A stretch of DNA of 64,000 nucleotides from Tumebacillus algifaecis (GCF_002243515.1 NZ_CP022657.1:2223001-2287000), one strand, 5' to 3'; numbered from the stretch's first letter, positions 23,521 to 32,154 are shown. The notes: generated from the sequence alone by a model not told the origin. Program-made: numbers and translations.

Positions 23521-24473
23521 GCCTGCCGCAGCCGTTTGAGCCGATGGCGCTCTTCATGGTGGACAAGCCGTTTGATGATCCGAACTGCATCGCGCAGATC
23601 AAGTGGGACGGTGTCCGCATGTTGGCCTATCTGGATGCAACAGGACTTCGCCTTTTCAATCGCCGCAAAAACGAACGGACAGAGCAGTATCCGGAACTTC
23701 AGGACTTGAAAGGGCAGGTCAAAGCGCGCTCTCTGATCCTCGATGGGGAGATCGTGGCGCTGGGGCAGGGGAGCAAGCCGACGTTTACTAACATATTAAA
23801 GCGCGACCTCGCCACCCGCACCGATAAGATTCGCCTGCTGACCCGTCAGATTCCGATCTACTTTATGGTGTTCGACTTGCTGTACGCCGATGACCGCTGG
23901 CTGGTCGAAGAGCCGCTCACGACCCGTCAAGAGCGACTCTTCGACATGATCCAGCCGTCCGAACAGGTTCGCTTGGTCGAGAACCATGCATCCGCTGTGC
24001 ATCTGTATCAGGTCATGCAGGAGCAGGGGATGGAAGGCATTGTGATCAAAGAAAAAATGGGTCGCTACCACATCGGAGCGCGCCATCGGACATGGATCAA
24101 AGTGAAAAACTTCCGCACTTTATTTGCGGTTGTCGGTGGAGTCACCCTGCGTGGTGGCCAGGTCAATGCACTGCTGCTCGGTGTTTATCAGGAGGGCAGG
24201 CTGATCTACATCGGCAAAGCGGGTTCGGGGCTGAACCATGAGATGATCGTAGCCTTGACCTCCTTTGTTCGCCAACTGCCTAAACAAGCTCAGCCGTTCG
24301 CTCACAGGCCGAAATTGCCTTCTGCTACTGCTTATGACGAAATCGTCTTCTTCCCTCCACAACTGGTGGTTGAGGTGCAGTTTATGGAGTGGACGAACGA
24401 TATGACGTTGCGCGCCCCGACGATTCAAGGGTTCTGTGAGCGCGATCCGAAGACGTGTGAGTTACATGGATGA
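23517..24473 (+). CDS. ATP-dependent DNA ligase (LigD ligase module)
   Basis: A 318-residue stand-alone ligase that seals breaks in the Ku pathway. The adenylation lysine is in motif I AQIKWDGVR (Lys28), with LILDGEIV (motif III), EGIVIKE (motif IV) and WIKVKN (motif V), followed by an OB-fold domain (residues about 200-300). Canonical LigD joins this to polymerase and often phosphoesterase domains; here the polymerase is a separate downstream gene and no phosphoesterase domain is seen. ATG overlaps the ku stop. Confidence 0.92.
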   Translation: MSLPQPFEPMALFMVDKPFDDPNCIAQIKWDGVRMLAYLDATGLRLFNRRKNERTEQYPELQDLKGQVKARSLILDGEIVALGQGSKPTFTNILKRDLATRTDKIRLLTRQIPIYFMVFDLLYADDRWLVEEPLTTRQERLFDMIQPSEQVRLVENHASAVHLYQVMQEQGMEGIVIKEKMGRYHIGARHRTWIKVKNFRTLFAVVGGVTLRGGQVNALLLGVYQEGRLIYIGKAGSGLNHEMIVALTSFVRQLPKQAQPFAHRPKLPSATAYDEIVFFPPQLVVEVQFMEWTNDMTLRAPTIQGFCERDPKTCELHG

Positions 24474-24599
24474 CCGCCGTTTGACGGAGTGCATTGCTTC
24501 GTGGCAAGTGGCTGTGGGCAGTTGGGCAACGGAGACCTTTCCATAGGAATTGAAAGTTCGGCGATACTAGTCCGGAGTAGTAGGGGCGGAGGGTTTCCG

Positions 24600-25529
24600 A
24601 TGAAGACGAATGTGCTGATGGCCGAATACCCGGTGACGGTCAGCAATCTGGACAAGGTGCTATGGCCGGAGCAGGGGATTACGAAAGCGGAATACATCCA
24701 CTACATGATCGTGATGAGCAGGGTCATGTTGCGGCATTATGAAAATCGTTTATTGACCGTCATTCGCTACCCACACGGCATTCATGAGAAATCGTTTTAT
24801 CAAAAAAACGTCCCAAGCGGCGCACCAGATTGGATTCAAACCTATCCAGTCTGGTCGGATGACTCGCAGCGGGAAATTGCGTACATGCTCGCGAACAACA
24901 CGTCGAGCTTGATCTGGCTCGCCAATCAGGCGGCGATGGAACTGCATCTGTCCTACTCGTTGATCGACAAGTTAGAAGAGCCGACCAACATCGCGTTCGA
25001 TCTCGACCCGACCGTGAAAATAGCAGATCGCCACAGTTTTCGCAAAGCGTGCCAAGTGGCGCTCCTGTTAAAAGAAGTCCTCGACGATCTCGGGTTGCAA
25101 AGCTATCCGAAAACGTCAGGTGCGACCGGGTTGCAAGTGTTTGTGCCGATCGCGAAAGGGTACACTTTTGCTGATACGAGACAGATCACACACTTCCTCG
25201 GCAACTATTTGGTACAAAAAGCGCCCGACCTCGTCACGATCGAGCGTCTGACCAAAGACCGCGGCGACAAAGTCTATTTTGACTATCTTCAGCATCATCA
25301 GAGCAAAACGCTCTCGGGGCCCTATACGCCGCGCGCTGTGCCATCGGGGGCGGTGTCCGCTCCGCTGGCTTGGGAGGAGATCAAAGAGGGAGTGGAGCCG
25401 CACATGTTCACGCTGCGCACGATGCCGAAACGGATCGAGATGTATGGCGATCTGTTTGAACCGATGAGCCGACCTGGTGTTGACATCAAAGAGATCATTC
25501 ATTTTATTAAGAACCACCCGAAAGGATAA
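24600..25529 (+). CDS. LigD-type polymerase/primase module
   Basis: A 309-residue archaeo-eukaryotic primase-like polymerase that fills gaps during end joining. Motifs: VSNLDKVLWPEQGITK near the N-terminus, catalytic FDLDP, the SGATGLQVFVPI stretch and a C-terminal YTPRAVPSGAVSAPL. ATG 24600 follows GGAGGG by 6 bases; the frame stays open upstream to 24489 but that part has no homology to LigD. The 126 bases after the ligase gene hold no other gene. B. subtilis fuses ligase and polymerase in one protein; here they are split. Confidence 0.9.
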   Translation: MKTNVLMAEYPVTVSNLDKVLWPEQGITKAEYIHYMIVMSRVMLRHYENRLLTVIRYPHGIHEKSFYQKNVPSGAPDWIQTYPVWSDDSQREIAYMLANNTSSLIWLANQAAMELHLSYSLIDKLEEPTNIAFDLDPTVKIADRHSFRKACQVALLLKEVLDDLGLQSYPKTSGATGLQVFVPIAKGYTFADTRQITHFLGNYLVQKAPDLVTIERLTKDRGDKVYFDYLQHHQSKTLSGPYTPRAVPSGAVSAPLAWEEIKEGVEPHMFTLRTMPKRIEMYGDLFEPMSRPGVDIKEIIHFIKNHPKG

Positions 25530-25541
25530 TCGATTCCTCCC

Positions 25542-25571
25542 TTGACGAAGTGGAAAGCCCTCTGATTAAAT
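25542..25571 (+). promoter_or_regulatory. Sigma-A promoter of the mtnP operon
   Basis: TTGACG (25542-25547), 18-bp spacer, TTAAAT (25566-25571), about 45 bases before mtnP. Confidence 0.55.
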
Positions 25572-25615
25572 GGAACTGAATGACTTTTGGAAATGCTAGG
25601 AGGCACAGAAAATAA

Positions 25616-26407
25616 ATGCATGCTGAATACGCCATCATCGGCGGGACGGGCGTCTATGATCCCGCGATGCTACAAGACGCAGAACGACATACGATCGAGA
25701 CTCCCTATGGAACGGCAGAAGTGACGCTCGGCACGTACGCAGGCAAGCGCGTCGCGTTTATGCCGCGCCACGGATACAAACACAGCGTAGCACCGCATAA
25801 GATCAACTACCGTGCCAACATCCGCGCGTTAAAGCAGCTTGGTGTACATACGGTGCTGGCGACCGCGGCGGTCGGCTCTTTGAAAAAAGAACTGGCGCCG
25901 GGCGATCTTGTCCTCGTCAACGATTTTCTTGACATGACGAAGAGCCGTCCGCATACGTTCTATGAAGGCGCGCCAGAGGGCGTCGTGCACATCGACATGA
26001 CCGACGCTTACTGCAGTCGCACGCGTGGTCATCTCGCCAAGGTTGCGGCTAGCCAAAACATCAAAGTGGTGGACGGCGGCGTCTATGTGACCACCGAAGG
26101 GCCGCGTTTTGAGACTCCGGCCGAAATTCGTCTGTACGCCGCTTGGGGCGGCGACGTGGTCGGCATGACTTCGGTGCCGGAAGTCATCTTGGCCAAGGAA
26201 GCAGAGATGTGCTATGCGACCGTGGCGATGGTCACCAACTATTGCACGGGTATCTCTGCCCATCCGTTGACCCATCAGGAAGTGGTTGACACGATGAAAG
26301 AGAACGTACAGAAGATTCGCGAGCTATTTTTCCACGCGATCGAATGCGACCATGGCGAGCGCACGTGTGCCTGCCCGCACGCTCTGGCCGAACTCGGCTC
26401 GCTCTAA
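25616..26407 (+). CDS. mtnP: MtnP, methylthioadenosine (or related nucleoside) phosphorylase
   Basis: Phosphorolysis of 5'-methylthioadenosine, 5'-deoxyadenosine or their deaminated inosine forms to a 5-deoxyribose-1-phosphate and free base. 263 residues with the family marks GGTGVYD, MPRHGYKHSVAPHKINYRAN and TEGPRFETPAE, plus GMTSVPEV and a C-terminal cysteine pair (CAC). First gene of a four-gene unit (mtnP-mtnA-aldolase-deaminase). The deaminase in the operon means inosine nucleosides could be the real substrate. AGGAGG lies 11 bases before ATG. Confidence 0.9.
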   Translation: MHAEYAIIGGTGVYDPAMLQDAERHTIETPYGTAEVTLGTYAGKRVAFMPRHGYKHSVAPHKINYRANIRALKQLGVHTVLATAAVGSLKKELAPGDLVLVNDFLDMTKSRPHTFYEGAPEGVVHIDMTDAYCSRTRGHLAKVAASQNIKVVDGGVYVTTEGPRFETPAEIRLYAAWGGDVVGMTSVPEVILAKEAEMCYATVAMVTNYCTGISAHPLTHQEVVDTMKENVQKIRELFFHAIECDHGERTCACPHALAELGSL

Positions 26408-26431
26408 GAAGAAACTGGAGGAGGAGACAAG

Positions 26432-27460
26432 ATGCAACCTTTGCGCTTTACGGGCCGAACGCTTGACGTTCTGGATCAAACTTTGCTCCCAGAGCAAGAA
26501 GTATGGGAGACTTGTGATACATATGAACTGGTCGCTGAAGCGATCGAAAAAATGAAGGTGCGCGGCGCCCCGGCGATCGGCGCGACGGCCGCTTATGGCA
26601 TCGCGATCGGGGCACAGCAGGGCCTCGAACTCTCGAAAGGAGAGTTTCTCTCGTACCTCGAAGGCGTCTGCGAGCGGCTCGCCAAAACGCGCCCGACTGC
26701 TGTCAATCTGTTCTGGGCGATCAAGCGCATGCGCGGTCTGATTCAAACGAACGCAGACCTCGATGTGGCAGATCTCACGAAGCTGATCATCGCCGAGGCG
26801 AACTTGATCGCAGAAGAGGATGTGCGCCTGAATAAGCAGATGGGTCAGCATGGCCTGCCGTACATTCCGGAAAATGCGCGCATACTGACACACTGCAACA
26901 CCGGTTCTTTGGCGACTGTCGATTACGGGACGGCGCTTGGCGTGATTCGGGCTGCGCATGATGCGGGTAGAAATGTCACCGTGTATGCGGATGAGACTCG
27001 TCCCTATTTGCAAGGGGCGCGTCTGACCGCTTTTGAACTGCATCGCGACAACATTCCGGTCACCGTCGTCACCGACTCGATGGCTGGCTACCTGATGCAG
27101 CAAGGGATGGTCGATCTTGTCATCGTCGGCGCAGACCGCATCACCGCCAACGGCGACGCGGCAAACAAGATCGGCACCTATTCACTGGCAGTTCTGGCTA
27201 AGCATCACGGGATTCCATTCTATGTAGCAGCACCGATGTCCACGGTGGACTACGAGTTGGAGACGGGTGCTAGCATTGAGATCGAGCAACGTTCGGCCGA
27301 TGAGGTGGTGTTTATCGGTGGCAAGCGCATGGCTCCGGAAGGCGTTTCGGCACTGCATCCAGCTTTTGATGTGACGCCGCACGAGCTGATCACCGCGATC
27401 ATCACCGATCGAGGTGCAGTCGAGAGCCCTGACGAGGAACGTATGGCCAAGCTGAAGTAA
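26432..27460 (+). CDS. mtnA: MtnA, methylthioribose-1-phosphate isomerase
   Basis: Converts 5-methylthioribose-1-phosphate (or 5-deoxyribose-1-phosphate) to the ribulose-1-phosphate. 342 residues, with the catalytic cysteine in THCNTGSLAT and the catalytic aspartate in VGADRITANGDAANKIGT, plus KVRGAPAIG at the N-terminus. Ribosome site GGAGGAG. It lies between the phosphorylase and an aldolase, so its product probably goes to retro-aldol cleavage rather than to the MtnB dehydratase of the methionine salvage cycle, whose genes are absent from the window. Confidence 0.95.
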   Translation: MQPLRFTGRTLDVLDQTLLPEQEVWETCDTYELVAEAIEKMKVRGAPAIGATAAYGIAIGAQQGLELSKGEFLSYLEGVCERLAKTRPTAVNLFWAIKRMRGLIQTNADLDVADLTKLIIAEANLIAEEDVRLNKQMGQHGLPYIPENARILTHCNTGSLATVDYGTALGVIRAAHDAGRNVTVYADETRPYLQGARLTAFELHRDNIPVTVVTDSMAGYLMQQGMVDLVIVGADRITANGDAANKIGTYSLAVLAKHHGIPFYVAAPMSTVDYELETGASIEIEQRSADEVVFIGGKRMAPEGVSALHPAFDVTPHELITAIITDRGAVESPDEERMAKLK

Positions 27461-27477
27461 GGAAGGGGCGAGTTTGT

Positions 27478-28158
27478 ATGTCGCAGCACACATTGGAACA
27501 GTATCGCGAACTCGTAGATCGTACGAAAGGCGAAGTCCTCCGCGCTTCGCTGAACATGTACCGCTCAGGTCTGGTCGCTGCGGTTTGGGGCAACGTCTCC
27601 GCACGCGTGCCGGGCACCGATCTGGTGGTGATCACACCAAGCGGTGTGGATTACGAGATGTTGGTCGAAGAGATGCTCTGCGTGATCGATCTAAATACAG
27701 AAGAAGTGGTGGAGGGGAGCTACAAGCCCTCATCGGAGCGGCTGTTGCATCTGACCGTCTACCGCGCGCGCGAAGACGTATTTGGCGTCATGCATACGCA
27801 CAGCAACTATGCGAGTGCGTTTTCGGTCGCACACAAAGACATCCCACCGGTGGTCGAAGATCTGGCCCAAGTGGTTGGCGGGCCTGTGACCTGCTCGAAG
27901 TACGCACTGCCTGGCACCCCGGATCTGGGGAGAAATGTCGTCAAGGCGCTTGGCAAGAAAGGCGCCGTGTTGCTGGCAAATCACGGGGTCGTGGGAGTCG
28001 GGCACACGGTCGATGAAGCGTTCCGCACCTGTTTGATCGTGGAAAAAGGCGCACAGATTCATGCTGTCGCGAAGCTGATCGGCAATCCGGTCTTGTTGTC
28101 GCTCGAGGATGTCGAGCATCTGCGGCATGAGTACCGACACAGCTACGGACAAAAATAA
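27478..28158 (+). CDS. Class II aldolase (5-deoxyribulose/methylthioribulose-1-phosphate type, inferred)
   Basis: A 226-residue zinc-dependent class II aldolase/adducin-fold enzyme. Visible: WGNVSAR, TPSGVDYE, SSERLLH, the first metal pair MHTHSNYAS, and NHGVVGVG for the third histidine. Fuculose-phosphate aldolase, ribulose-phosphate epimerase (AraD) and MtnB share the fold. The operon partners point to the DHAP-shunt aldolase (Ald2), which cuts 5-deoxy- or 5-methylthioribulose-1-phosphate to dihydroxyacetone phosphate and an aldehyde. MtnB dehydratase is the main alternative. Confidence 0.82.
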   Translation: MSQHTLEQYRELVDRTKGEVLRASLNMYRSGLVAAVWGNVSARVPGTDLVVITPSGVDYEMLVEEMLCVIDLNTEEVVEGSYKPSSERLLHLTVYRAREDVFGVMHTHSNYASAFSVAHKDIPPVVEDLAQVVGGPVTCSKYALPGTPDLGRNVVKALGKKGAVLLANHGVVGVGHTVDEAFRTCLIVEKGAQIHAVAKLIGNPVLLSLEDVEHLRHEYRHSYGQK

Positions 28159-28188
28159 TCAGGGCATAAGAGAGGAGTAAGACAGCAT

Positions 28189-29487
28189 ATGGGACGCACT
28201 CTGATTCATGGCGCAGTCATCGTGACGGCGCTGGAAGACGCTTCGATTCCGAACGGTTATCTGATCATCGAAGGCAACCGTCTTGCAGAAGTTGGCAGCG
28301 GTGAATACACAGGAACGACGGAAGGTTTTGACCGCGTGATCGACGCGAAAGGGAAATTGGCGATGCCAGGTTTGATCAACACGCACGGCCATGCGGCGAT
28401 GACGCTGTTGCGCGGCTATGCGGACGACCTCCCGCTGCAGACATGGCTGGAAGATCGCTGCTGGCCGATCGAAGCGAAGATGACCGACGAAGACATCTAT
28501 TGGGGCACGCAATTGGCGATCCTTGAGATGTTGAAAGGTGGCACGACAACGTTTACCGACATGTACTTTTCGATGGATCGAGTGGCTGAGGCGGCAAAAG
28601 AGTCGGGCATCCGCGCTTGTCTGTCTCGCGGTATCATCGGATTCCCTCCGGATGGCGAGAAAAAGCTGGCTGAGGCGATCTCCTTTAGCAAAGAGTATCA
28701 TGGCCAAGCGAACAACCGCATCACCGTCACGTTCGGACCGCACGCGCCATATACTTGTCCGCCCGATTTCATGAAAAAAGTGGTCTCGGCATCTGAGGAA
28801 TTGAACCTGCCGATTCAAATTCATCTGTCCGAAACGGCGCGTGAAGTTGCGGAGTGTGTCGAACAGCACGGCGTTTCGCCGATCAAACTGATGGAAGAAC
28901 TCGGCGTCTTCAACCGCCCGACTTTGGCAGCGCACTGTGTTCACCTCTCGGACGAAGACATCGAGATCATGGCAAAATACGATGTGCGCGTCGCGCACAA
29001 CCCAGACTCCAACCTGAAACTCGGCTCGGGTATCGCTCCTGTGCTGAAGATGTTGGAGAAAGGGCTCACGGTCGGACTTGGCACCGACGGAGCTGCTTCC
29101 AACAACAACCTCGACATGTTTGAAGAGATGCGCATGGCAGCGATGCTGCACAAAGGCGTCAACCAAGACGCGATCGCAGTCAGCGCGTTCAAAGCGTTAG
29201 AAATGGCAACCACTGATGGTGCACGCGCCCTGTTCCTCGAAGAGTCGCTGGGCACGTTGCAAGCGGGAGCGCTGGCCGACGTACTGCTTCTCGACATCGA
29301 GCAACCGCACTTCTACCCGCGCCACAACATGATCGCCCATCTCGTCTACTCTGCAGGTTCTCGCGACGTCACACACGTCTTCGTTGATGGTGAACTCGTC
29401 GTGGAAGACCGCAAAGTCCTGACGATGGACGAGCAACAAATTTATGCTGAAGTCCAACGCGTCTGCGAAAGACTGTACGCCGAGTGA
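28189..29487 (+). CDS. mtaD: MtaD, methylthioadenosine/S-adenosylhomocysteine deaminase
   Basis: A 432-residue metal-dependent amidohydrolase that deaminates the adenine of MTA, SAH or 5'-deoxyadenosine to hypoxanthine forms. Metal ligands are visible in NTHGHAAMTLLRG, PHAPYTCPP with IHLSET, AAHCVHLS and GTDGAASNNNLD. It closes the mtnP operon. Together with the phosphorylase, isomerase and aldolase it could convert spent SAM nucleosides, including 5'-deoxyadenosine from radical SAM enzymes, to central metabolites. Confidence 0.92.
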   Translation: MGRTLIHGAVIVTALEDASIPNGYLIIEGNRLAEVGSGEYTGTTEGFDRVIDAKGKLAMPGLINTHGHAAMTLLRGYADDLPLQTWLEDRCWPIEAKMTDEDIYWGTQLAILEMLKGGTTTFTDMYFSMDRVAEAAKESGIRACLSRGIIGFPPDGEKKLAEAISFSKEYHGQANNRITVTFGPHAPYTCPPDFMKKVVSASEELNLPIQIHLSETAREVAECVEQHGVSPIKLMEELGVFNRPTLAAHCVHLSDEDIEIMAKYDVRVAHNPDSNLKLGSGIAPVLKMLEKGLTVGLGTDGAASNNNLDMFEEMRMAAMLHKGVNQDAIAVSAFKALEMATTDGARALFLEESLGTLQAGALADVLLLDIEQPHFYPRHNMIAHLVYSAGSRDVTHVFVDGELVVEDRKVLTMDEQQIYAEVQRVCERLYAE

Positions 29488-29491
29488 TTGA

Positions 29492-29530
29492 AAAAGGGAC
29501 AGCTTGATCGAAGCTGATCCCTTTTCATTT
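29492..29530 (+). terminator. Rho-independent terminator of the mtn operon
   Basis: AAAAGGGA-CAGCTT (29492-29505) pairs with AAGCTG-A-TCCCTTTT (29511-29525), followed by CATTTTCC. Confidence 0.82.
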
Positions 29531-29588
29531 TCCTGCATGTATAGTCACTTTTTGTATCGGGTAACGTACTGTTGTAAGAGGTGCAGTT

Positions 29589-29789
29589 TCACCGCATTTT
29601 TTCGCTCCGCAAGCGAAGTTGGCTGTTGCGCATCTGACAGAGGCTGTCAGGGATCGTCAGGTTGCACAGGTTCGGGGTGGCCCAAAGTTCCATGTGCAAG
29701 AGTTCGGTCAGACCGAGCTCTTGCGCCATCTGTTCGGCGAAACGCTTGACTTCCTCGGTGGAAACCGTACTACAGGTGGAAGATGTCAT
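29589..29789 (-). CDS. Small hypothetical protein
   Basis: A 66-residue protein, family not recognised. An amphipathic helix is predicted around EEVKRFAEQMAQELGLTELL. ATG 29789 is supported by AAGGGGGTGA ending 5 bases upstream on the minus strand. It is divergent from surE, so both would be read from the 100-base gap. No signal peptide or membrane segment. Confidence 0.5.
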   Translation of the reverse strand: MTSSTCSTVSTEEVKRFAEQMAQELGLTELLHMELWATPNLCNLTIPDSLCQMRNSQLRLRSEKMR

Positions 29790-29845
29790 CCGGTTCACCC
29801 CCTTGGTGTTGTAGCCATAGTATCTCCGCTTACAAAGGCACTATG

Positions 29846-29874
29846 TTGAATGGTTTTTACCATTCGGGTACAAT
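29846..29874 (+). promoter_or_regulatory. surE promoter with palindrome in the spacer
   Basis: TTGAAT (29846-29851), 17-bp spacer, TACAAT (29869-29874). A perfect inverted repeat GAATGGT (29848-29854)-TTTT-ACCATTC (29859-29865) occupies the end of the -35 and most of the spacer, as expected of a repressor operator. Confidence 0.6.
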
Positions 29875-29896
29875 GGGCGGAAAGGAGCGTGGTATC

Positions 29897-30655
29897 ATGC
29901 GTATTTTGATCTCCAATGATGATGGTTGGCAAGCAGAAGGCATCCGCGTGCTCGCCGAACGATTGAAGAAAGTGGGCAAAGTGGTCGTCGTTGCCCCAGA
30001 CCGCCAGCGCAGTGCAGCAGGTCACGGCATCACCTTACATAGGCCTTTGTTCGTTCAATATCATAAACTCTGTGAAGGCGTTGATGCGTACGCCGTCTCC
30101 GGCACTCCGGCCGATTGTGTGAAGATCGGCGTCAACGAAATTATGAAGGATGCTCCGCCAGATATTGTGGTATCAGGGATCAACGAAGGGAGCAACCTAG
30201 GCAGTGACGTCATCTATTCGGGCACCGTTTCTGCCGCGATCGAAGGCGCGATTCAAGGCATCCCCGCGATTGCCGTCTCGCAATGCGGTCACAGCCATTT
30301 TGACTACACGGGGGCTGCCGACTTCACCGCCAAACTGATCGGCCAGGTGCTTCAGCACGGCCTGACCAAAGATACGGTGATCAATGTCAACTATCCGGCG
30401 GTCAAACCGGACGCGGTCAAAGGTGTCAAGGTCGCCACACTTGGCGAGCGCCGCTATCATAACGATTTTCAAAAGCATTACAGCCCGCGCGGAGAAGCGT
30501 ATTATTGGCTCGGAGGAGACCTCAAAGACTTGGACGTTCATCCCGACTCGGACATTCAAGCGGTCAAAGACGACTACATCGCCGTATCGCCTGTGCATTT
30601 TGACTTCACACATTTTGGCTTGATGAACGAGTTGAAAAAATGGACGCTTGACTAG
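29897..30655 (+). CDS. surE: SurE, 5'/3'-nucleotidase
   Basis: Metal-dependent nucleotide phosphatase of stationary-phase survival. 252 residues, usual length, with the Asp pair and Gly motif MRILISNDDGW, PDRQRSAAGHGITL, the SGTPADCV loop and SGINEGSNLGSDVIYSGTVS. ATG 29897 has AAAGGAG nine bases upstream. In many Bacillales surE is elsewhere; here it precedes ypmA. Confidence 0.93.
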   Translation: MRILISNDDGWQAEGIRVLAERLKKVGKVVVVAPDRQRSAAGHGITLHRPLFVQYHKLCEGVDAYAVSGTPADCVKIGVNEIMKDAPPDIVVSGINEGSNLGSDVIYSGTVSAAIEGAIQGIPAIAVSQCGHSHFDYTGAADFTAKLIGQVLQHGLTKDTVINVNYPAVKPDAVKGVKVATLGERRYHNDFQKHYSPRGEAYYWLGGDLKDLDVHPDSDIQAVKDDYIAVSPVHFDFTHFGLMNELKKWTLD

Positions 30656-30678
30656 CCGACGAAAGAGGAGGAAACTAA

Positions 30679-30855
30679 ATGGAAGAAACCAAGCTCGTCA
30701 CACTTGGCATGGCGGAATTTGACAATCCGAGCGATCTTTACTATGTGGTCGATTTCCTCAATCACACACTGAAAGAACGTGGCTTCGTGTTTGGCTTGAG
30801 CAAGGGTGAAGAAGGTCTCCTCAATATTTCCGTGTACGAGGAATATGATCAATAG
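30679..30855 (+). CDS. ypmA: YpmA-like small protein (DUF4264)
   Basis: A 58-residue protein with the pattern of B. subtilis YpmA: DLYYVVDFLNHTLKERGFVFGLS followed by a short beta segment LLNISVYEE. Function unknown. GAGGAGG precedes ATG 30679. In B. subtilis ypmA and ypmB follow dinG and precede aspB-asnS, so position supports the call. Confidence 0.8.
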   Translation: MEETKLVTLGMAEFDNPSDLYYVVDFLNHTLKERGFVFGLSKGEEGLLNISVYEEYDQ

Positions 30856-30895
30856 AGCAGATTGATCAATTACAGAGAAAGTGAGTACCGTGTGG

Positions 30896-31456
30896 ATGAA
30901 GAAGTACATTTGGCTTTCCATTTTCATCCTGACGGCTCTGATCGGGGGAGCCGTTTTTGCTGTGCGAGAGGTTACCTACTCGCAATATGCGGGAGCAGAA
31001 ACGTCGGTACAGACCGCGCTAGATACGACCGTTCTACAAAAGGTAGTCGACGTCGAACCGTATACGGGCGGTATGAACGGCTTTTTCATCAGCGGCAAGG
31101 ATGAACTCGACCGCGCGGTGTACATCTGGACACAAGATGGCAAAGTTGTCGCCCAAGCGTACGCCAGCCAAGGGTTGACCGAGGAAAAAGCGGTCGCCGC
31201 TGCGGAAAAGCCGGTTTGGTCTGCACAACTGGTTCGCAAAGAATTGGCCGAGCAACCATTAAAATCGGTCGTTGAAGTGATTCACATCGCACCAGGACCT
31301 ATTTTGCCGAAATCAACAACGGAATATCGCCTTGCACCGAGTCGTTTTGTCTGGGAGTTGTACGGCAAATTTGACAATGGCGAAACAGGCTATACCTATT
31401 TGGATTTCAAAAGTGGAGAAGTGCTTTGGCAGATCGATTTGCCAGAGCCCAAATAG
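30896..31456 (+). CDS. ypmB: YpmB-like membrane-anchored protein (PepSY-type)
   Basis: A 186-residue protein with an N-terminal membrane anchor (KKYIWLSIFILTALIGGAVF) and an extracytoplasmic domain resembling DUF5590/PepSY proteins (GYTYLDFKSGEVLWQI at the end). Function unknown in this family. ATG 30896 is chosen 10 bases after AAGTGAG; GTG 30890 or GTG 30881 are possible. It follows ypmA by 40 bases, probably as one transcript. Confidence 0.8.
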   Translation: MKKYIWLSIFILTALIGGAVFAVREVTYSQYAGAETSVQTALDTTVLQKVVDVEPYTGGMNGFFISGKDELDRAVYIWTQDGKVVAQAYASQGLTEEKAVAAAEKPVWSAQLVRKELAEQPLKSVVEVIHIAPGPILPKSTTEYRLAPSRFVWELYGKFDNGETGYTYLDFKSGEVLWQIDLPEPK

Positions 31457-31488
31457 ACACCTCTTCCTCAAGGAAGGGGTGTTTTTTC
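31457..31488 (+). terminator. Rho-independent terminator after ypmB
   Basis: CACCTCTTCC (31458-31467), loop TCAA, GGAAGGGGTG (31472-31481), then TTTTTT. Confidence 0.87.
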
Positions 31489-31522
31489 CTGTAGAATCCT
31501 AAACCGGTCGGTCAGGAACGTG

Positions 31523-31531
31523 TGCTATAAT
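31523..31531 (+). promoter_or_regulatory. Extended -10 promoter of the FtsH-like operon
   Basis: TGC-TATAAT (31523-31531) is a perfect extended -10 element; no good -35 is seen upstream. The leader is about 75 bases. Confidence 0.5.
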
Positions 31532-31614
31532 GGCAAAGTTGAGTTCTATCGTTATGTAAACTAGTCGCAAACAAGACAAGATCAATAATAGATTGTGGAA
31601 GAGGAGGGATGACC

Positions 31615-32154
31615 ATGTCTCGAATTCGGCTCATTCCGATTCTGGCCATCACTTGTGTCACGCTGTCGCTTTTGTTCGGCGGATGGGAACTGTACCGTAA
31701 TTTTGGACTGGTACGCCCACTCGAAGATCAGCTGATGGCAGCCGGCACCGTTGAGCAGGTGGAATCGGTTGTTAACGGTCAACATCGCGAGATCAAAGTC
31801 ACCATGAAACAGGTGTCCGATTTACAAACGGCCTACGAAGTCGTCGAAAAGGTCGTGCAAGAAGCACTCGGCCCGTCTGTGACGATCGACCTCGTCGATC
31901 GCCGTCAGGATCAGTTGCAACAGACCTATCAAAACTTGCAGCCGACGTTGTATGCGGGGATCGCCAAAGGAGAATTTCCGGAGATGATCAAAAGCATGAG
32001 CGCACAAGCGAAACTAGAGGGCATCGAATCAAAGATTTCGATGAATGAGAACCATATTTTTATTGAGTTGAACCAGGACGGTAAGTACCTGTATGAAGTT
32101 GTTCCGTACCAAAAACTTACAGCGTTCACACTGAAGGGGGTGTCGTCGCAATGA
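31615..32154 (+). CDS. Membrane-anchored protein coupled to the FtsH-like protease
   Basis: A 179-residue protein, family not recognised. One membrane segment (about residues 6-24, IRLIPILAITCVTLSLLFGG) is followed by an extracytoplasmic domain of about 150 residues with a charged helical middle and a beta-rich end. ATG 31615 is 7 bases after GAGGAGGG; ATG 31609 touches it. Its stop overlaps the start of the FtsH-like gene by 4 bases (ATGA), so the two are made together. It may supply in trans the external domain the protease lacks (inference). Confidence 0.7.
   Translation: MSRIRLIPILAITCVTLSLLFGGWELYRNFGLVRPLEDQLMAAGTVEQVESVVNGQHREIKVTMKQVSDLQTAYEVVEKVVQEALGPSVTIDLVDRRQDQLQQTYQNLQPTLYAGIAKGEFPEMIKSMSAQAKLEGIESKISMNENHIFIELNQDGKYLYEVVPYQKLTAFTLKGVSSQ

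Noticed and set aside
24489-24599. Longer N-terminus of the LigD-type polymerase
   Set aside because: The upstream codons have no similarity to LigD and ATG 24600 has its own ribosome site.
25530-25615. SAM riboswitch upstream of mtnP
   Set aside because: The gap is under 90 bases, contains a promoter close to the gene and no terminator or S-box core.
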